64,000 nt of DNA from Thalassia testudinum (Eukaryota > Streptophyta > Magnoliopsida > Alismatales > Hydrocharitaceae): NCBI GenBank assembly GCA_037157565.1, contig JAZHRO010000073.1, forward strand, positions 94,032,001 to 94,096,000, in the 5' to 3' direction. Positions 10,331 to 20,654 of the stretch are shown here, piece after piece. Position numbers and translations under genes: made by a program. The first letter of the stretch is position 1, and each line of letters begins with the position of its first letter. The notes below the pieces were generated by a model. It was not told where the DNA came from. It searched no databases and saw only the letters and a list, made by a program, of their open reading frames with translations.

Positions 10331-12260
10331 TAGAGGAGGATGGTGAAGACAAAGATTCGGCTTACTGTGGTAACATTGGGCTCCTCTGTGATGACCCAAT
10401 GTCTCATTCATCTACACTATCAGGGTTCTCGGACCTCGATCCACACGGGACCAAAACCATTGCATTACACATATCTCCTCGAGGATCTGACTGTTTGGGG
10501 TGTGCTTCTGACCACAGCACCCCTGAATCTAGCTATCTTGATCCATATATTACTGAATCGCCCCTGGTATTACAGGAAGATGTGACTACAGCTAACGGGT
10601 TTCCCATTAATGCAGTCACAACAGATTTCGCAGGGAGCGACTCAGTAGGAATTCATGTGTACATGGATCAGCAGATTCCCACCCTCGATTCTGCTCCTCC
10701 CACTCTCAGTTCTGATTCTTACCCACCCGTAATTGAATTAAAGCCCTTACCTGACTCACTCAAATACGTGTTCTTGGGTGAAAGTGAGACATATCCAGTC
10801 ATTATCAATGCCCACTTAACCCAAGAACAGGAGCATCAATTAATTTACACACTTCAAGACCATAGGGCTGCTATTGGGTGGAGTATTGCTGATCTCTGTG
10901 GTATTTGCCCCTCATATTGCACTCATCACATTTACACGGATGAGGGGGTGAAACCTTCGAGACAACCTCAAAGACGGCTAAACCTGAATATGCTAGAGGT
11001 TGTTAAGAAGGAGATCATCAAATGGTTGGATGCAGGCATTGTATATCCAATCTCAGACAACCAGTGGGTGAGTCCGATTCAGATAGTGCCCAAGAAAGCA
11101 GGACTCACCATTATAAAAAATGATAAGGGTGAATCCATCCCGACCCGCACTGCGACATCTTGGTGGGTTTGCATAGACTACAGGAAACTAAACATGGCTA
11201 CCCAGAAGGATCAGTTTCCTTTGCCGTTCATTGATCAGATCTTGGAACGGTTAGCCGGACATAGTTTCTTCTGCTTTCTGGATGGATACTCCGGGTATAA
11301 TTAGGTAGCAATTAGCCTGGAAGATCAGGACAAGACCACATTCACATGCCCCTTTGGAACATTCGCCTTTAGGCGGATGCCCTTTGGCCTCTGCAACGCA
11401 CCAGCGACATTTCAGCATTGTATGATGGCTATCTTCTCTGACATGATTGAGGATTATGTGGAGGTATTCATGGATGATTTCTCTATTTTCAGAAATGATT
11501 TTGCGTCTTATCTTGATAACCTCACAAAGATCCTAAAATGATGTATTGAGGTAAACCTAGTACTATCCTGGGAGAAAAGCCATTTCATGGTGAGGGATGG
11601 TATAATACTAGGGCACAGGATCTCCAAAAATGGACTCGAGGTCAACCGAGCTAAATCAGAGATTATCTCCCACTTACTGCCACCTAGCTCGGTCAAGCAG
11701 ATTAGATCATTCTTGGGCCATGTCGGCTTCTATCGGAGATTTATACGCGATTTTTCAAAAATCGCACGGCCTTTGACGAAACTCCTGGTTACCGATATCC
11801 CATTTGAATTTAATACCTCGTGTCTCAGCGCCTTCAAGACTTTACGAAGCGTTATTTCTGACTCCCCGATTCTCCAACCACCTGACTGGTCGCTTGATTT
11901 CGAAATGATGTGCGATGCTTCTGATTTTGCCGTCGGTGCTGTTTTAGGCCAGTGTCGGGAGAAACAACCTTTTGTCATATACTATGCTAGCAAGATGCTG
12001 AATGAGGCTCAGCACAATTATACTGTCACTGAGAAAGAACTGCTAGCAGTAGTATTTGGGTTGGAGAAATTCAGATCATATTTATTAGGGTCCAAGGTCA
12101 TAATCTTCACTGACCACTCTGCCCTCTGGCACTTGTTGGCAAAGAAGGATGCCAAACCACGACTTATTAGATGGATCCTTCTATTATAGGAATTTGATAT
12201 CGAGATCCGTGATAAAGCTGGGAAACAAAATGTTGTGGCGGATTACCTATCCAGATTGGA
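10331..12260 (+). pseudogene. pol: Reverse transcriptase and RNase H of element B, decayed
   Basis: A linker (10331-10800) rich in Asp/Ser leads into RT. Recognisable RT blocks are AGIVYPISDNQWVSPIQ (about 11030), CIDYRKLN (11170), PFIDQILERLAG, MPFGLCNAPATFQ (11380) and the catalytic FMDDFSIF with its two Asp codons at 11473-11478. RNase H follows with [14 protein letters not shown] (Asp at 11914), [16 protein letters not shown] and IFTDHSAL, and ends near ADYLSRL. Stops fall at 11302, 11539 and 12187, all at places where relatives keep Gln or Arg codons. This fits C-to-T decay of methylated DNA. The order RT, RNase H, integrase marks Ty3/gypsy. I see no chromodomain later, consistent with the Tat/Athila branch. 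Confidence 0.95.
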
Positions 12261-13632
12261 CCCAAACCACATTCCTTATTCCTTGCCTATCCATGAGCAA
12301 TTTCTGGATGAATCACTTTTGGCAATTCATTCTGTTGAGTTCCCCTGGTATGCGGATTTCGCGAACTACCTTGTTGCAGGTAAAATTCCCGTGAACCTAT
12401 CCAAAGACCAGAAACTCAAATTCATTGTAGAGGCCAAATACTATCTCTGGGATGACCCACTGCTCTTCTGCATTGTAGCGGACCAGATTATCCGCAGATG
12501 CATCCCAGACTCTGAGATCCCCAGTGTGTTATCTTTCTACCATAATGATGCATGTGGTGGCCATTTCTCAGGACGGAAAACTGCTGCAAAAATTTTGCAG
12601 TCGGGATTTTTCTGGCCAACCATCTTCAGAGATACACATGATTACGCCCAACGCTGTAAACGATGTCAATCGATCGATTCTATGACCAGGAGAGACATGA
12701 TGCCACTCTAATCCATCATGGTCGTAGAAGTGTTCGACGTCTGGGGCATAGATTTTATGGGCCCTTTTCCGAACTCGCATGGCTTCGAGTATATATTGCT
12801 AGCTGTCGATTATGTCTCAAAGTGGGTCGAGGCCATCCCGGCGAGACGGGTTGACCACCAGACCGTCATTTCTTTCGTACGAGAAAATATTTTCGCGAGA
12901 TTCGGAATACCCCATGCTCTGATTAGCGATGGGGGAAGCCACTTCATCCACACCTATTTCAGGTCATTATTAAAGAAATACAGGGTACATCACCACATTG
13001 CCACACTATATCACCCGTAGACCAATGGGCAGGCTGAAGTGTCTAACCGTCAAATCAAGCTGATTCTCCAGAAGACGGTTAGAACAGACAGGAAGGACTG
13101 GTCCGACAAATTAATTGATGCACTCTGGGCATATCAGACCGCATACAAGGCCCCACTTGGAATGTCACCATATCGCATGGTATATGGCAAGGCCTATCAC
13201 CTTCCTGTAGAGCTGGAACACCGTGCCTTTTGGGCGGTGCGAAAATGCAACCTCGACCTCGATGCAGGAGGACGAGAACGGAAACTCCAGCTCAGCGAAT
13301 TAGAAGAAATCCGGTGGGAGGCCTATGAGAATGTTGTAATATACAAGGACAAGACCAAGGCCTTTCACAACCGCCACATCCGGAGGAAAGTATTCACGCC
13401 CAACCAGTGATTCTGGTTATTTGATTCAGGACTGAAACTGTTTGCGGGGAAGCTTGAGTCCAAATGGATTGGCCCGTATGTTGTGATGCAACCATATCCT
13501 AATGGGGTAGTCCAGATCAAGGACCCCAAATCTGGGCATATATTCACGGTAAATGGCCAGTGCCTCAAGCCATTTTTGGCCCAGGAACCTCCTCCACCTG
13601 ACGAGACTATTCACCTTAGTGAGGACGTGTGA
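12261..13632 (+). pseudogene. int: Integrase of element B, decayed, with terminal GPY-like block
   Basis: The zinc-binding HHCC module begins with His at 12541 (HNDACGGHFSG) and ends with CKRCQ near 12670. The catalytic triad is visible: Asp in [10 protein letters not shown] (12751), Asp in ISDGGSHF (12928) and Glu in TNGQAEVSN (13036), giving the expected D-x35-E spacing. A C-terminal block KWIGPYVV lies near 13460. In-frame stops are at 12709, 13018 and 13408. The frame then runs to a final TGA at 13630, which I take as the original end of the polyprotein. The enzyme would insert the cDNA with 5-bp target duplications, matching the TSDs seen. Confidence 0.95.
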
Positions 13633-14374
13633 TTGAGTGCTCGCCCTGCTGGAGGTGTTAAACTCAACACATATAAATACCATTTCACCATCATCTATAC
13701 ATAACCATTTTTATACATAGCATATTTTTGTTTAGCATATTTCCCTTTTGTATATTGCATGTTAACAAGTTGGCCGGTGCTGAATATAATTTCAGGAGCA
13801 ATTCTAGGTGACTTCTACCCACTTATCCTCTGTTGAATTTATTTTCTTTTATATTCATGCATGAGGACATGCAAGAACTTAGGCATGGGGGGTAGATACA
13901 GCAAAAATTGAAAAAAAAAATTTTTTTGTGCCAACACTTAGGAAAACCTCGGAGCTGCATGCAAAACGTACATTAGGACCTTAAATAAAAGAACAACCGA
14001 ATCCACCTCCAATGCTCGCATTGAAGCTAGAAATCGTTCGTAATAACCAATTCCAACTCAACCGCTCACCTTTTGTTCTAAATTTAGGGTCAAGCTGATT
14101 GTAACTCGATACGGGAAATTCACGAAGTACAAATTATATGAGGTTACATGTCTATAGCATATATAGATATTGCATTCATGAATAAGATTATTTTATTAAG
14201 AGAATGCATTAGGGATTTTATCCTTTAGTTGATTCCTGTAATCTGGAATCCAGTACAACTTTTCACACACGTAGAATTTGTAATGGATTCACAGTGAAGG
14301 CTGATAAACGTCTTCAGTTTGTCGAGAAGAAGTAGTGCTTCTTTTCCTGAACCCTTGGACAGTGTTTTGGGAGT
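13633..14374 (+). other. 3' non-coding region of element B, part 1
   Basis: Non-coding. At 13861-13896 it has the motif GAGGACATGCAAG...TTAGGCATGGGGGGT, which resembles the tract beside the 3' LTR but lies about 1.7 kb from it once element A is removed. No envelope-like ORF is present. Element A interrupts the region at 14375; its TSD GGAGT is at 14370-14374. Confidence 0.75.
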
Positions 14375-16654
14375 TGATGGGTCGGCCCGAATAGGTTGTT
14401 AATATGATATTTTTATCGTTGAAATGTGTACAGTGGTTAACCTAATTTGGACCTAACCATCTCTTTACAAAATTTTTAACCTGGCCTAATTGATTTTATC
14501 TTATCACTTTCAAGCCTAGGGTCGAACTCAGGGAAGTGGGGTTAAAGTCGAGTTTCTATATTTTCCTTAAAACGCGTCTCTTCCATTCGTTTATTGTGTT
14601 TTTGGTATTTTTCTTATTTAGGTTTTTTTCTGGTAATCCTTGTCCTTGAGGCACACCCTCAAAATTGTGTCCTTGGCTTTTAGCCAAAATAGAGTTTCAA
14701 AACACGCCTTGCTACTTGCAAGATGGGGTACCTGCAAATCAAAGATTATCTTTTCACTTTTATACTTTTTTTTATCTTTTTACTAAGAAGGAAGCTAACA
14801 GACAGAAAGTAAATATAGTAGCTATAGATATATATTTATATGTAGTATATATATAAAGGGGTGGGGGTGGAGGTGACGATGGAGTGTAGCACTATGTCGA
14901 GTCAGTCGACGTCTAGAGAGACGCAACCAACACGACTAGGTGTCGCGTGGAGTGTGGATGGAGGATGGATGATGTATGGGACCACGCTTTTTTTGTACGC
15001 GTGTATCAGGGAATATCAGCAACTGGTGCAGATATTCCCGCGATACATCATATAGTAAATAACATGAAAATATATGCACATATGTATGTATATAAGTAAA
15101 TATATCTATATATATATAAATGTATAGTTATATATGTATAGATATATATATATAGATATATATGTGTTTATATATATATAGGTGTATAGATATATATATA
15201 TATATATATGTGTATATATATGTATATAAGTATATATATATATTACTATATATATGTATATAAGTATATATGTCTATATATATATAAGTATATGTATAAG
15301 TATATAGATGTATATATAAGTAGATATATATATATATATTATAATATATGTATATATATTATATATATATGTATGTATACATAACTATATAGATATACTA
15401 TGTATATATATATATATGTATGTATATATATATTTATATATATGTTACTATAAGTGTGTGAGTGTGTGTGTATGTGTTGGTATAGGTGTGTGTGCGTCTG
15501 TGAATGTGTGTGTGTGCGTTGCTGTGAGTGTGTGTCTGTTAGTGAGTAAAAGAGAGAGAGAGAGAGAGAATACGTGAGAAAGAGCGGGAGCAGGCGGGAG
15601 AGATCAACAGAGAGAGAGCGGGCGAGAGAGAGAGAGTGGACGCGCGAGTTAAGACGTCTGCTCGCGGCGGCGGACGTCTCGAAACGGCAGGTGCGGGAGC
15701 GCGCCTTCGCGTAGGGTTTCTGCAGGCCGACGCGAAGATGATGAGCGGGCGATGCGCGGAGGAGCGGACGTGGAGGAGGGTTTGCGGGTGGTCGCGGAGG
15801 GGTGCGGTGGTTGGCAGGGGGCGGCGAGAGGGCCTGGCCGGCCGCTGCAGTGCGCGCAGCGGCCGGTCGCAGGTGCAAGGGCAGAGGCGTCAGAGAGGAG
15901 AACTAAGCGGAGAGTGCCCTGCAGGCGTGCGCGGAGGGTTGAGCGCCTGTGGGGAAGGTCGCGGAGGAGGCGAGGGGGTCTGCTGCTGCTGCGTGGCTGC
16001 TGCTACCGTGGCTTCAAGCTTCGAAGCTTGGAGCGGCGTCAATGGCGTTAAAGAGAAAAAACGAAGAGAGGGAAGGCACCACGCCCACCGGCTCGTCGAA
16101 GAGCTGGGCGGTGGTGCTCCCACTGTGGTGGTGTGCACCACAGTGGGTTCTCCTGCTCGCCGGGTGCCTCCTCGACGGAGGGCCGACGTATGGGAGGGGA
16201 AGACGGTGGAGGATGGAGGCTGCGGGTTTTTGTCCGCTGCAGCAGCGTGCGTATCTCATCCCGTTCGCGAGGAAGAGGCTGTGGCTTTAAAAAGAGGAGG
16301 AGAGCGTGGCTGCAAGCATGGCTGCAGCAGGGGGGATGGCGTGGGAGTGGCAGTCGCAGGGAATGGCTGCTGCAGGAGGCATGGCGTGCATGTGGGTGCG
16401 GGAAGAAGAAGGCAGCCGCGGGAATGAGAAAAAAGAAGAAATCAAGAGGAAAAATAAAAAGGTGGAATTTGCAAGGAGGCACTTGAGATAAAATGTGAAT
16501 TACGAAGCCATTTATTCATTTCTCCTCCTCTCATGATTAAATGCATGCATGCAAGCGTTTTTACAAATGCAACTACAGAATTATAATATACATAGTTAAT
16601 GCTAGAAAATAGCACAAGAAGGCGTTATTATAGGCGTGTTTTGAGGTGCAAACA
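14375..16654 (-). repeat. 3' LTR of element A (left copy)
   Basis: A 2280-bp LTR, ending on the plus strand as ...GGTGCAAACA. In sense it starts TGTTTGCACC and ends GACCCATCA. It contains the GC-rich segment 15640-16330, GA (15548-15640) and GT (15450-15535) runs, a TA-rich tract of about 400 bp (15060-15450), the 44-bp stem-loop (15003-15046), and a 12-bp-arm hairpin at 16119-16130/16136-16147. Several long ORFs cross the GC-rich part on both strands; I do not regard them as genes. Confidence 0.95.
15003..15046. other. Conserved 44-bp stem-loop in the left LTR of A
   Basis: Same element as at 2567-2610 in reverse orientation: outer arms GTATC/GATAC, inner arms GGGAATATC/GATATTCCC. The 5-base outer arms and 8-base inner arms are intact. 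Confidence 0.8.
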
Positions 16655-16693
16655 TATACCCCCATGCCTATCTTTTGCTAGTCCCTAGCAAAA
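16655..16693 (-). other. Polypurine tract and adjoining stem-loop of element A
   Basis: On the minus strand GATAGGCATGGGGGTATA (16655-16672) abuts the LTR and would prime plus-strand DNA synthesis. Directly upstream is a perfect 9-bp hairpin, TTTTGCTAG/CTAGCAAAA with loop GGA (16673-16693). The same hairpin and tract occur beside the 3' LTRs of B and, imperfectly, I. Confidence 0.85.
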
Positions 16694-17811
16694 CCGTATT
16701 TAGAAATGATCTTAAGCTGAAGATTTTCTTCTGAGATGATATCGGTGTGTTTATTATTGGATATTGTGAGAACCAATTGTAGAGAAGATTACCAGTACTT
16801 TAAGTCTTACATGACAAAGATTACCTCTCAACTAACCAGGACTCTTGATATTTAAACCTTAAGTACGATTTCCAGGACCCAGGAGGTTTTGCCGTACTCG
16901 AGAGCTCAAGAGGTTATGGTTTGTGCATAGTGAAGGATCAAGACTGACCAGATGAACTTTAAGACTCTCTCCCAGGGTTTCACGAATTTTTAAGTACAGG
17001 TTGGTCCCAGTTTCTGCTCGTGTTTTCGGATTGACCCTTAAGATGATTACGGAAAACTCAACTCCCATTTTCTGATTTTTTTTTTTGTGGCTCACCGAAA
17101 AACAAAGTATACAGACATTTATGAGATATACCGACTCTTTTGCAACATCTTTTTTTTTTTTTTTGACAACTCCTTTTTCTCTTTTTTTTTTTTTTTTTTT
17201 TTGAAACACCTGTCAGTATATCTCTTACAACACATTTTGAAGGAGCACACTTATTTTTATTTTTGATGGGAGAGTTTCTTTTTGGTGGAAAGAGTCACTC
17301 CTAAACACAAGACTAAAGCCTGGGATAAAAAGTCTACCTGCACGCACAGGTAAGGACTCCACCTTCCCTAATGAACACTAGGGTTGGCTCTTATGTTCAC
17401 CTGGTCTTTCCTGATATGTGTAGTGTGAACCAAATTTACTTAAGCTCTCAAGAAAAAGCAAACCAACGGATCCTGTACTGGTGTCTCAGGTACAAGAAAC
17501 GTTCTTAGTTAGGAGAGATTTTGATCTATTTCGTCAATGCTTTAAGTGAATTAAGCCGAGCCTGAGCGAATCAAGCTTCTGTGGCCTGGAAATTCTTCAA
17601 AACAGAGGTTGAATATCCATAAACACTTATTGTATTTTTTGTTTCAGCTTTTAGATCATTACTAAACACCATTTATTATTATTATTATATATATATATAT
17701 TTTTCTTCTTTTTTCTTTTTCTTGAATATTTATAAATAGGTGGTAATTGTCTAATACCATAAAATACCCGGATCCTATGGATGCCTGTCCACCCCCCCAA
17801 GCCAAACAATG
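16694..17811 (-). other. 3' non-coding region of element A
   Basis: About 1.1 kb without a convincing gene. It includes long T-runs on the plus strand near 17150-17205 and a (TTA)/(TA) run near 17675-17700. The conserved end-of-coding motif (GAGGACAT..TTTGGCTTGGGGGGT on the minus strand) lies at 17788-17823, overlapping the end of the ORF. Confidence 0.6.
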
Positions 17812-19263
17812 CTATGTCCTCATATGCATGCAGGGAAAGGCAGAGGAAGGATGGAAGATCGGGTAACAAGAGCTGATGTTCAGGGTATAGATCAGGGTGG
17901 AAGGGTGGGTGGATGGTGGGTGGTGAAGAGAAAAGTGAAGTGATTGCGATAGAGGTGTGAAAAGTGATGGTGGATGGCGAGAGATTTGACATTTCCTGGG
18001 ACGAGAGTGTCCCAAGCGGATCAGAAAATAGATCAGGAAGAGGAAGTTGGCCCTTAGATTGGCCAAGAAGAGGGGCTTTTTGGATAGATGGATCCAAAAG
18101 CGAATAGCCCGGTGAGTAAGATGTGGGCTCAAGGTCCCAGTGTGGATTTGCAAATCCGCCTGATTTAGCGGGAAAGAAAGGGCAATCTGGTCTTCCATAG
18201 TGTGGACCGGCGGTGAGCAGCCCGGCGATGACTCAGACCACAAGGTATGGGAAGCAGAAAAAACCTCGTCAGAAGTCTGGTCAGGAGAAGGTACAGGAAT
18301 AGGGAGGGATTGGGGAACATCACAGTTTGTGTTAGACAGGCAGTCATCAGGAACATCGCAGCAGTCTGAATTGGCTCCAATAAGTTCGATACACGTACTG
18401 ACGGTCACGTCCTCGTCAGACGTGTCATCTTTGATGTAATCACTATCAGCATAAGAGTGTGGTGCTGCAGTGGGATTAACCTGAAATCCCGGAGGAATAC
18501 TCGGAGCTTGCAGAATTTGATGAACCTGTTCCTGAGAAGGTTGTACCTGTGGTTGCGGACCACAGGGTACAAAGTTTTGCGGGTTTAGAACAGGTTGGGC
18601 GGGAAGAGTGCCCTGAGATCGAGTCGCCATGCTTAGTTGACTGATCTCAGCATTCTGCTGCGCCAAATGCTGAAGAGAGGTCATGTTCTCTTTATGGCGC
18701 TTTGACATTTCCGTCATCATTCGCATCAATTTGTCAAGAGGTTTTGATGCGTGTTTGGTTTTCTGTACACAAGGGCCTGTTGGCAGATTTGCCATAGGAT
18801 TAGACTGGGCCCTTGGGATGATGGGTGCGGACGATCGCATTGGTCCACCAGTGGGGTTTTGACGCTGCGGGTTGTTGGACCATGCAAAATTGGGATGTTT
18901 GTGCCACCCTTGGTTATACGTGGTAGAAAATGGGTTGTTCCCCAAGGTGCAGGCATCTTCTATGCCAGAAGACGTGTCCGCATATGTGTCCGAGTACATG
19001 GAGGCTTGGTCCTCCGTGTTGAAATACTGGCTCGCAGAAGCCAGTTCCACATGACTTACCGAGTCGCTTGGCGCGACACTCGATAAGGAAGGTCTTGCAG
19101 GGTTTCTCGGGATAAGCCTGGTGTTGAAAGAATTGGAATTGTGACGACGTGGTGAGGCGGGGGTGTGTGCCATGTTTGTGGAGGAGGAGGATGATTCGGC
19201 TCTTTTTCTAGATTTATCAGTCAATACAAGCAATTCAGGGTTTTGTGACCTCCTCCCAAACAT
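17812..19263 (-). CDS. Gag-like protein of element A lacking the capsid domain (483 aa, intact)
   Basis: An uninterrupted 483-codon ORF, the only intact long coding region in the window with recognisable relatives. Its start MFGRRSQNPEL matches the N-terminus of Gag in B and F. Residues about 105-125 hold NPFSTTYNQGWHKHPNFAW, matching the Gag C-terminal motif NPYSETYNPGWRQHPNFSW of B. A likely coiled coil (about 170-215) and LPAQPVLNPQNF follow in the same order as in B Gag. The capsid core (LFPFSLRDKA region in B) is absent: the start and the Tyr/Pro region are joined directly. After residue 260 the chain turns acidic and Ser/Cys rich (DTSDEDV, DCCDVPDDC), and the last ~90 residues look frame-extended. 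It may bind Gag or RNA of a helper element; that is inference. It is unlike a normal Gag of about 500-600 residues. Confidence 0.75.
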   Translation of the reverse strand: MFGRRSQNPELLVLTDKSRKRAESSSSSTNMAHTPASPRRHNSNSFNTRLIPRNPARPSLSSVAPSDSVSHVELASASQYFNTEDQASMYSDTYADTSSGIEDACTLGNNPFSTTYNQGWHKHPNFAWSNNPQRQNPTGGPMRSSAPIIPRAQSNPMANLPTGPCVQKTKHASKPLDKLMRMMTEMSKRHKENMTSLQHLAQQNAEISQLSMATRSQGTLPAQPVLNPQNFVPCGPQPQVQPSQEQVHQILQAPSIPPGFQVNPTAAPHSYADSDYIKDDTSDEDVTVSTCIELIGANSDCCDVPDDCLSNTNCDVPQSLPIPVPSPDQTSDEVFSASHTLWSESSPGCSPPVHTMEDQIALSFPLNQADLQIHTGTLSPHLTHRAIRFWIHLSKKPLFLANLRANFLFLIYFLIRLGHSRPRKCQISRHPPSLFTPLSQSLHFSLHHPPSTHPSTLIYTLNISSCYPIFHPSSAFPCMHMRT

Positions 19264-20628
19264 GCACTACCGGAGGAAGAGTTGGGGAGATGAGTAGGGA
19301 AAAGAGATGAGAGAAATGACGCCGCAAAGGTACACTTGATTACAAATCAATACAATCAAGTTCCTAACCTCGACAGTGTTCCCTTAGACCTAAAGATCTA
19401 AGTTACCTACTATCACAAACTACGGAACCGAATGCGAGCACCACGGAACCATCGGGCCAGATTGAAAGGCCGTTTGCCCCAGTCTTAGACACCCGATAGC
19501 ACGCGGGAACTCTCACCAGCACGTAGCCGCTACACGTAGGTAGTTAGACCTCCAATCCTTAAAAAGGGTCAAGTTACTACCAATTTTAATTATAGGCTTA
19601 GGGTCAAGTGCTTTTGGAATGTGAAGGGCGTTGTTTACGGGTAATGCCCAAGTGATTGATTTTAAGAGTGTGTAAGAACAAGCATGCAACAGGGAAATCT
19701 CCCCGAATTGAAGTTTTAATTGGTGAATGGTTTTTAGAGTTCAGCCTTAAGTAGTATGAATTTTAGGATTTTGCTGAATTACCAATTCAACCAATCTCCG
19801 GGTTTTGCAAGAATACAGGTTTTCTTTCTAAAGCCCAAGAAACCCTTCTTCAATTATCAGTTAGTTAATGCATGCTAAAATGCAATGGGCTACCCTAAAT
19901 GGAGATTTCTATGTGTGGATGCACGAATCAATTTTATACCAATGTGAAAGGGAGCCAAAACACTTCAATTCAAGTGCTCCCAATCACTAGAAAGATGTCC
20001 ACACACAAGGCTTCAACCAACAGATAAAGAAACTAAAATTGTTGGGGTTGAAGTATTCAGGATCGAATCACAGGCAAGTTTGAAAAGTCATGGTGGGGTT
20101 GGAATCAACTCAATTCCAAGTCTCCCCACCAAAAATGTGATCCTGAATTAAAGATAAGTGAGGCAAAAGAGGGATACAAGCAATCTTTTTCTTTGCCTCA
20201 AAGAATACTTCCCACGGCGAAAAATCTAAGAATCAAGATTCTCGGATTTTTGCTATGCGAAGTAAGGCGGGAAATCCCGGGGCAGTGGGAGTGAAGACAA
20301 CCAATCAAACAAGTGAATTTTAATACACTTGCCCCAAGAAATCCCAAGAAGTTTTTCTAGTTTTTTTTTTTTTTATTGAGGTGGCAAGTTAATCCTGGTT
20401 TGCTAAGAAAAGGAAAACTTACTTGTTCGGCAACGTGTGCGAAACTCCAATGCGGTGTCGACATCTTCACGCTCTCGTTACCGCCTTGGATCTGCCCTCG
20501 TTCTCGACTTCGTCTGCCTATCTTCTCCTTACAACCAGATTCACCTGCACATCAAAAACAAAAATACCCGTGAAGAGAGAAGAGACAAATTTAAAGGAAT
20601 TGGATAGAGACTTACTCAAAAGCGCACC
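19264..20628 (-). other. Leader of element A
   Basis: A non-coding leader of about 1.37 kb between primer site and ORF. It matches the two parts of the C leader (3266-3907, 26476-26876), including the phrase around GGAGCACTTGAATTGAAGTG. This places A and C in one family. A GC-richer segment at 19420-19560 sits where B, I and F carry the conserved leader block, but similarity there is too weak to call. Confidence 0.7.
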
Positions 20629-20646
20629 TCCCCAGCAACGGCGCCA
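20629..20646 (-). other. Primer-binding site of element A
   Basis: Minus-strand TGGCGCCGTTGCTGGGGA, 8 nt from the LTR. It is the tRNA-Asp-type site also seen in C, with one difference (GCTGGGGA for GCCAGGGA type ends). It fixes the element's orientation. Confidence 0.85.
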
Positions 20647-20654
20647 GAAAAGTT

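Noticed and set aside
13633..14374. Envelope-like gene after pol, as in some Athila elements
   Set aside because: No ORF or membrane-segment pattern in 13633-14374 or 23017-24272.
15636..16427. Long plus-strand ORF of 263 codons in LTR A, with a 285-codon version in the other LTR
   Set aside because: It is antisense to the element, in GC-rich sequence that opens several frames on both strands, and its frame is not kept in C or N.
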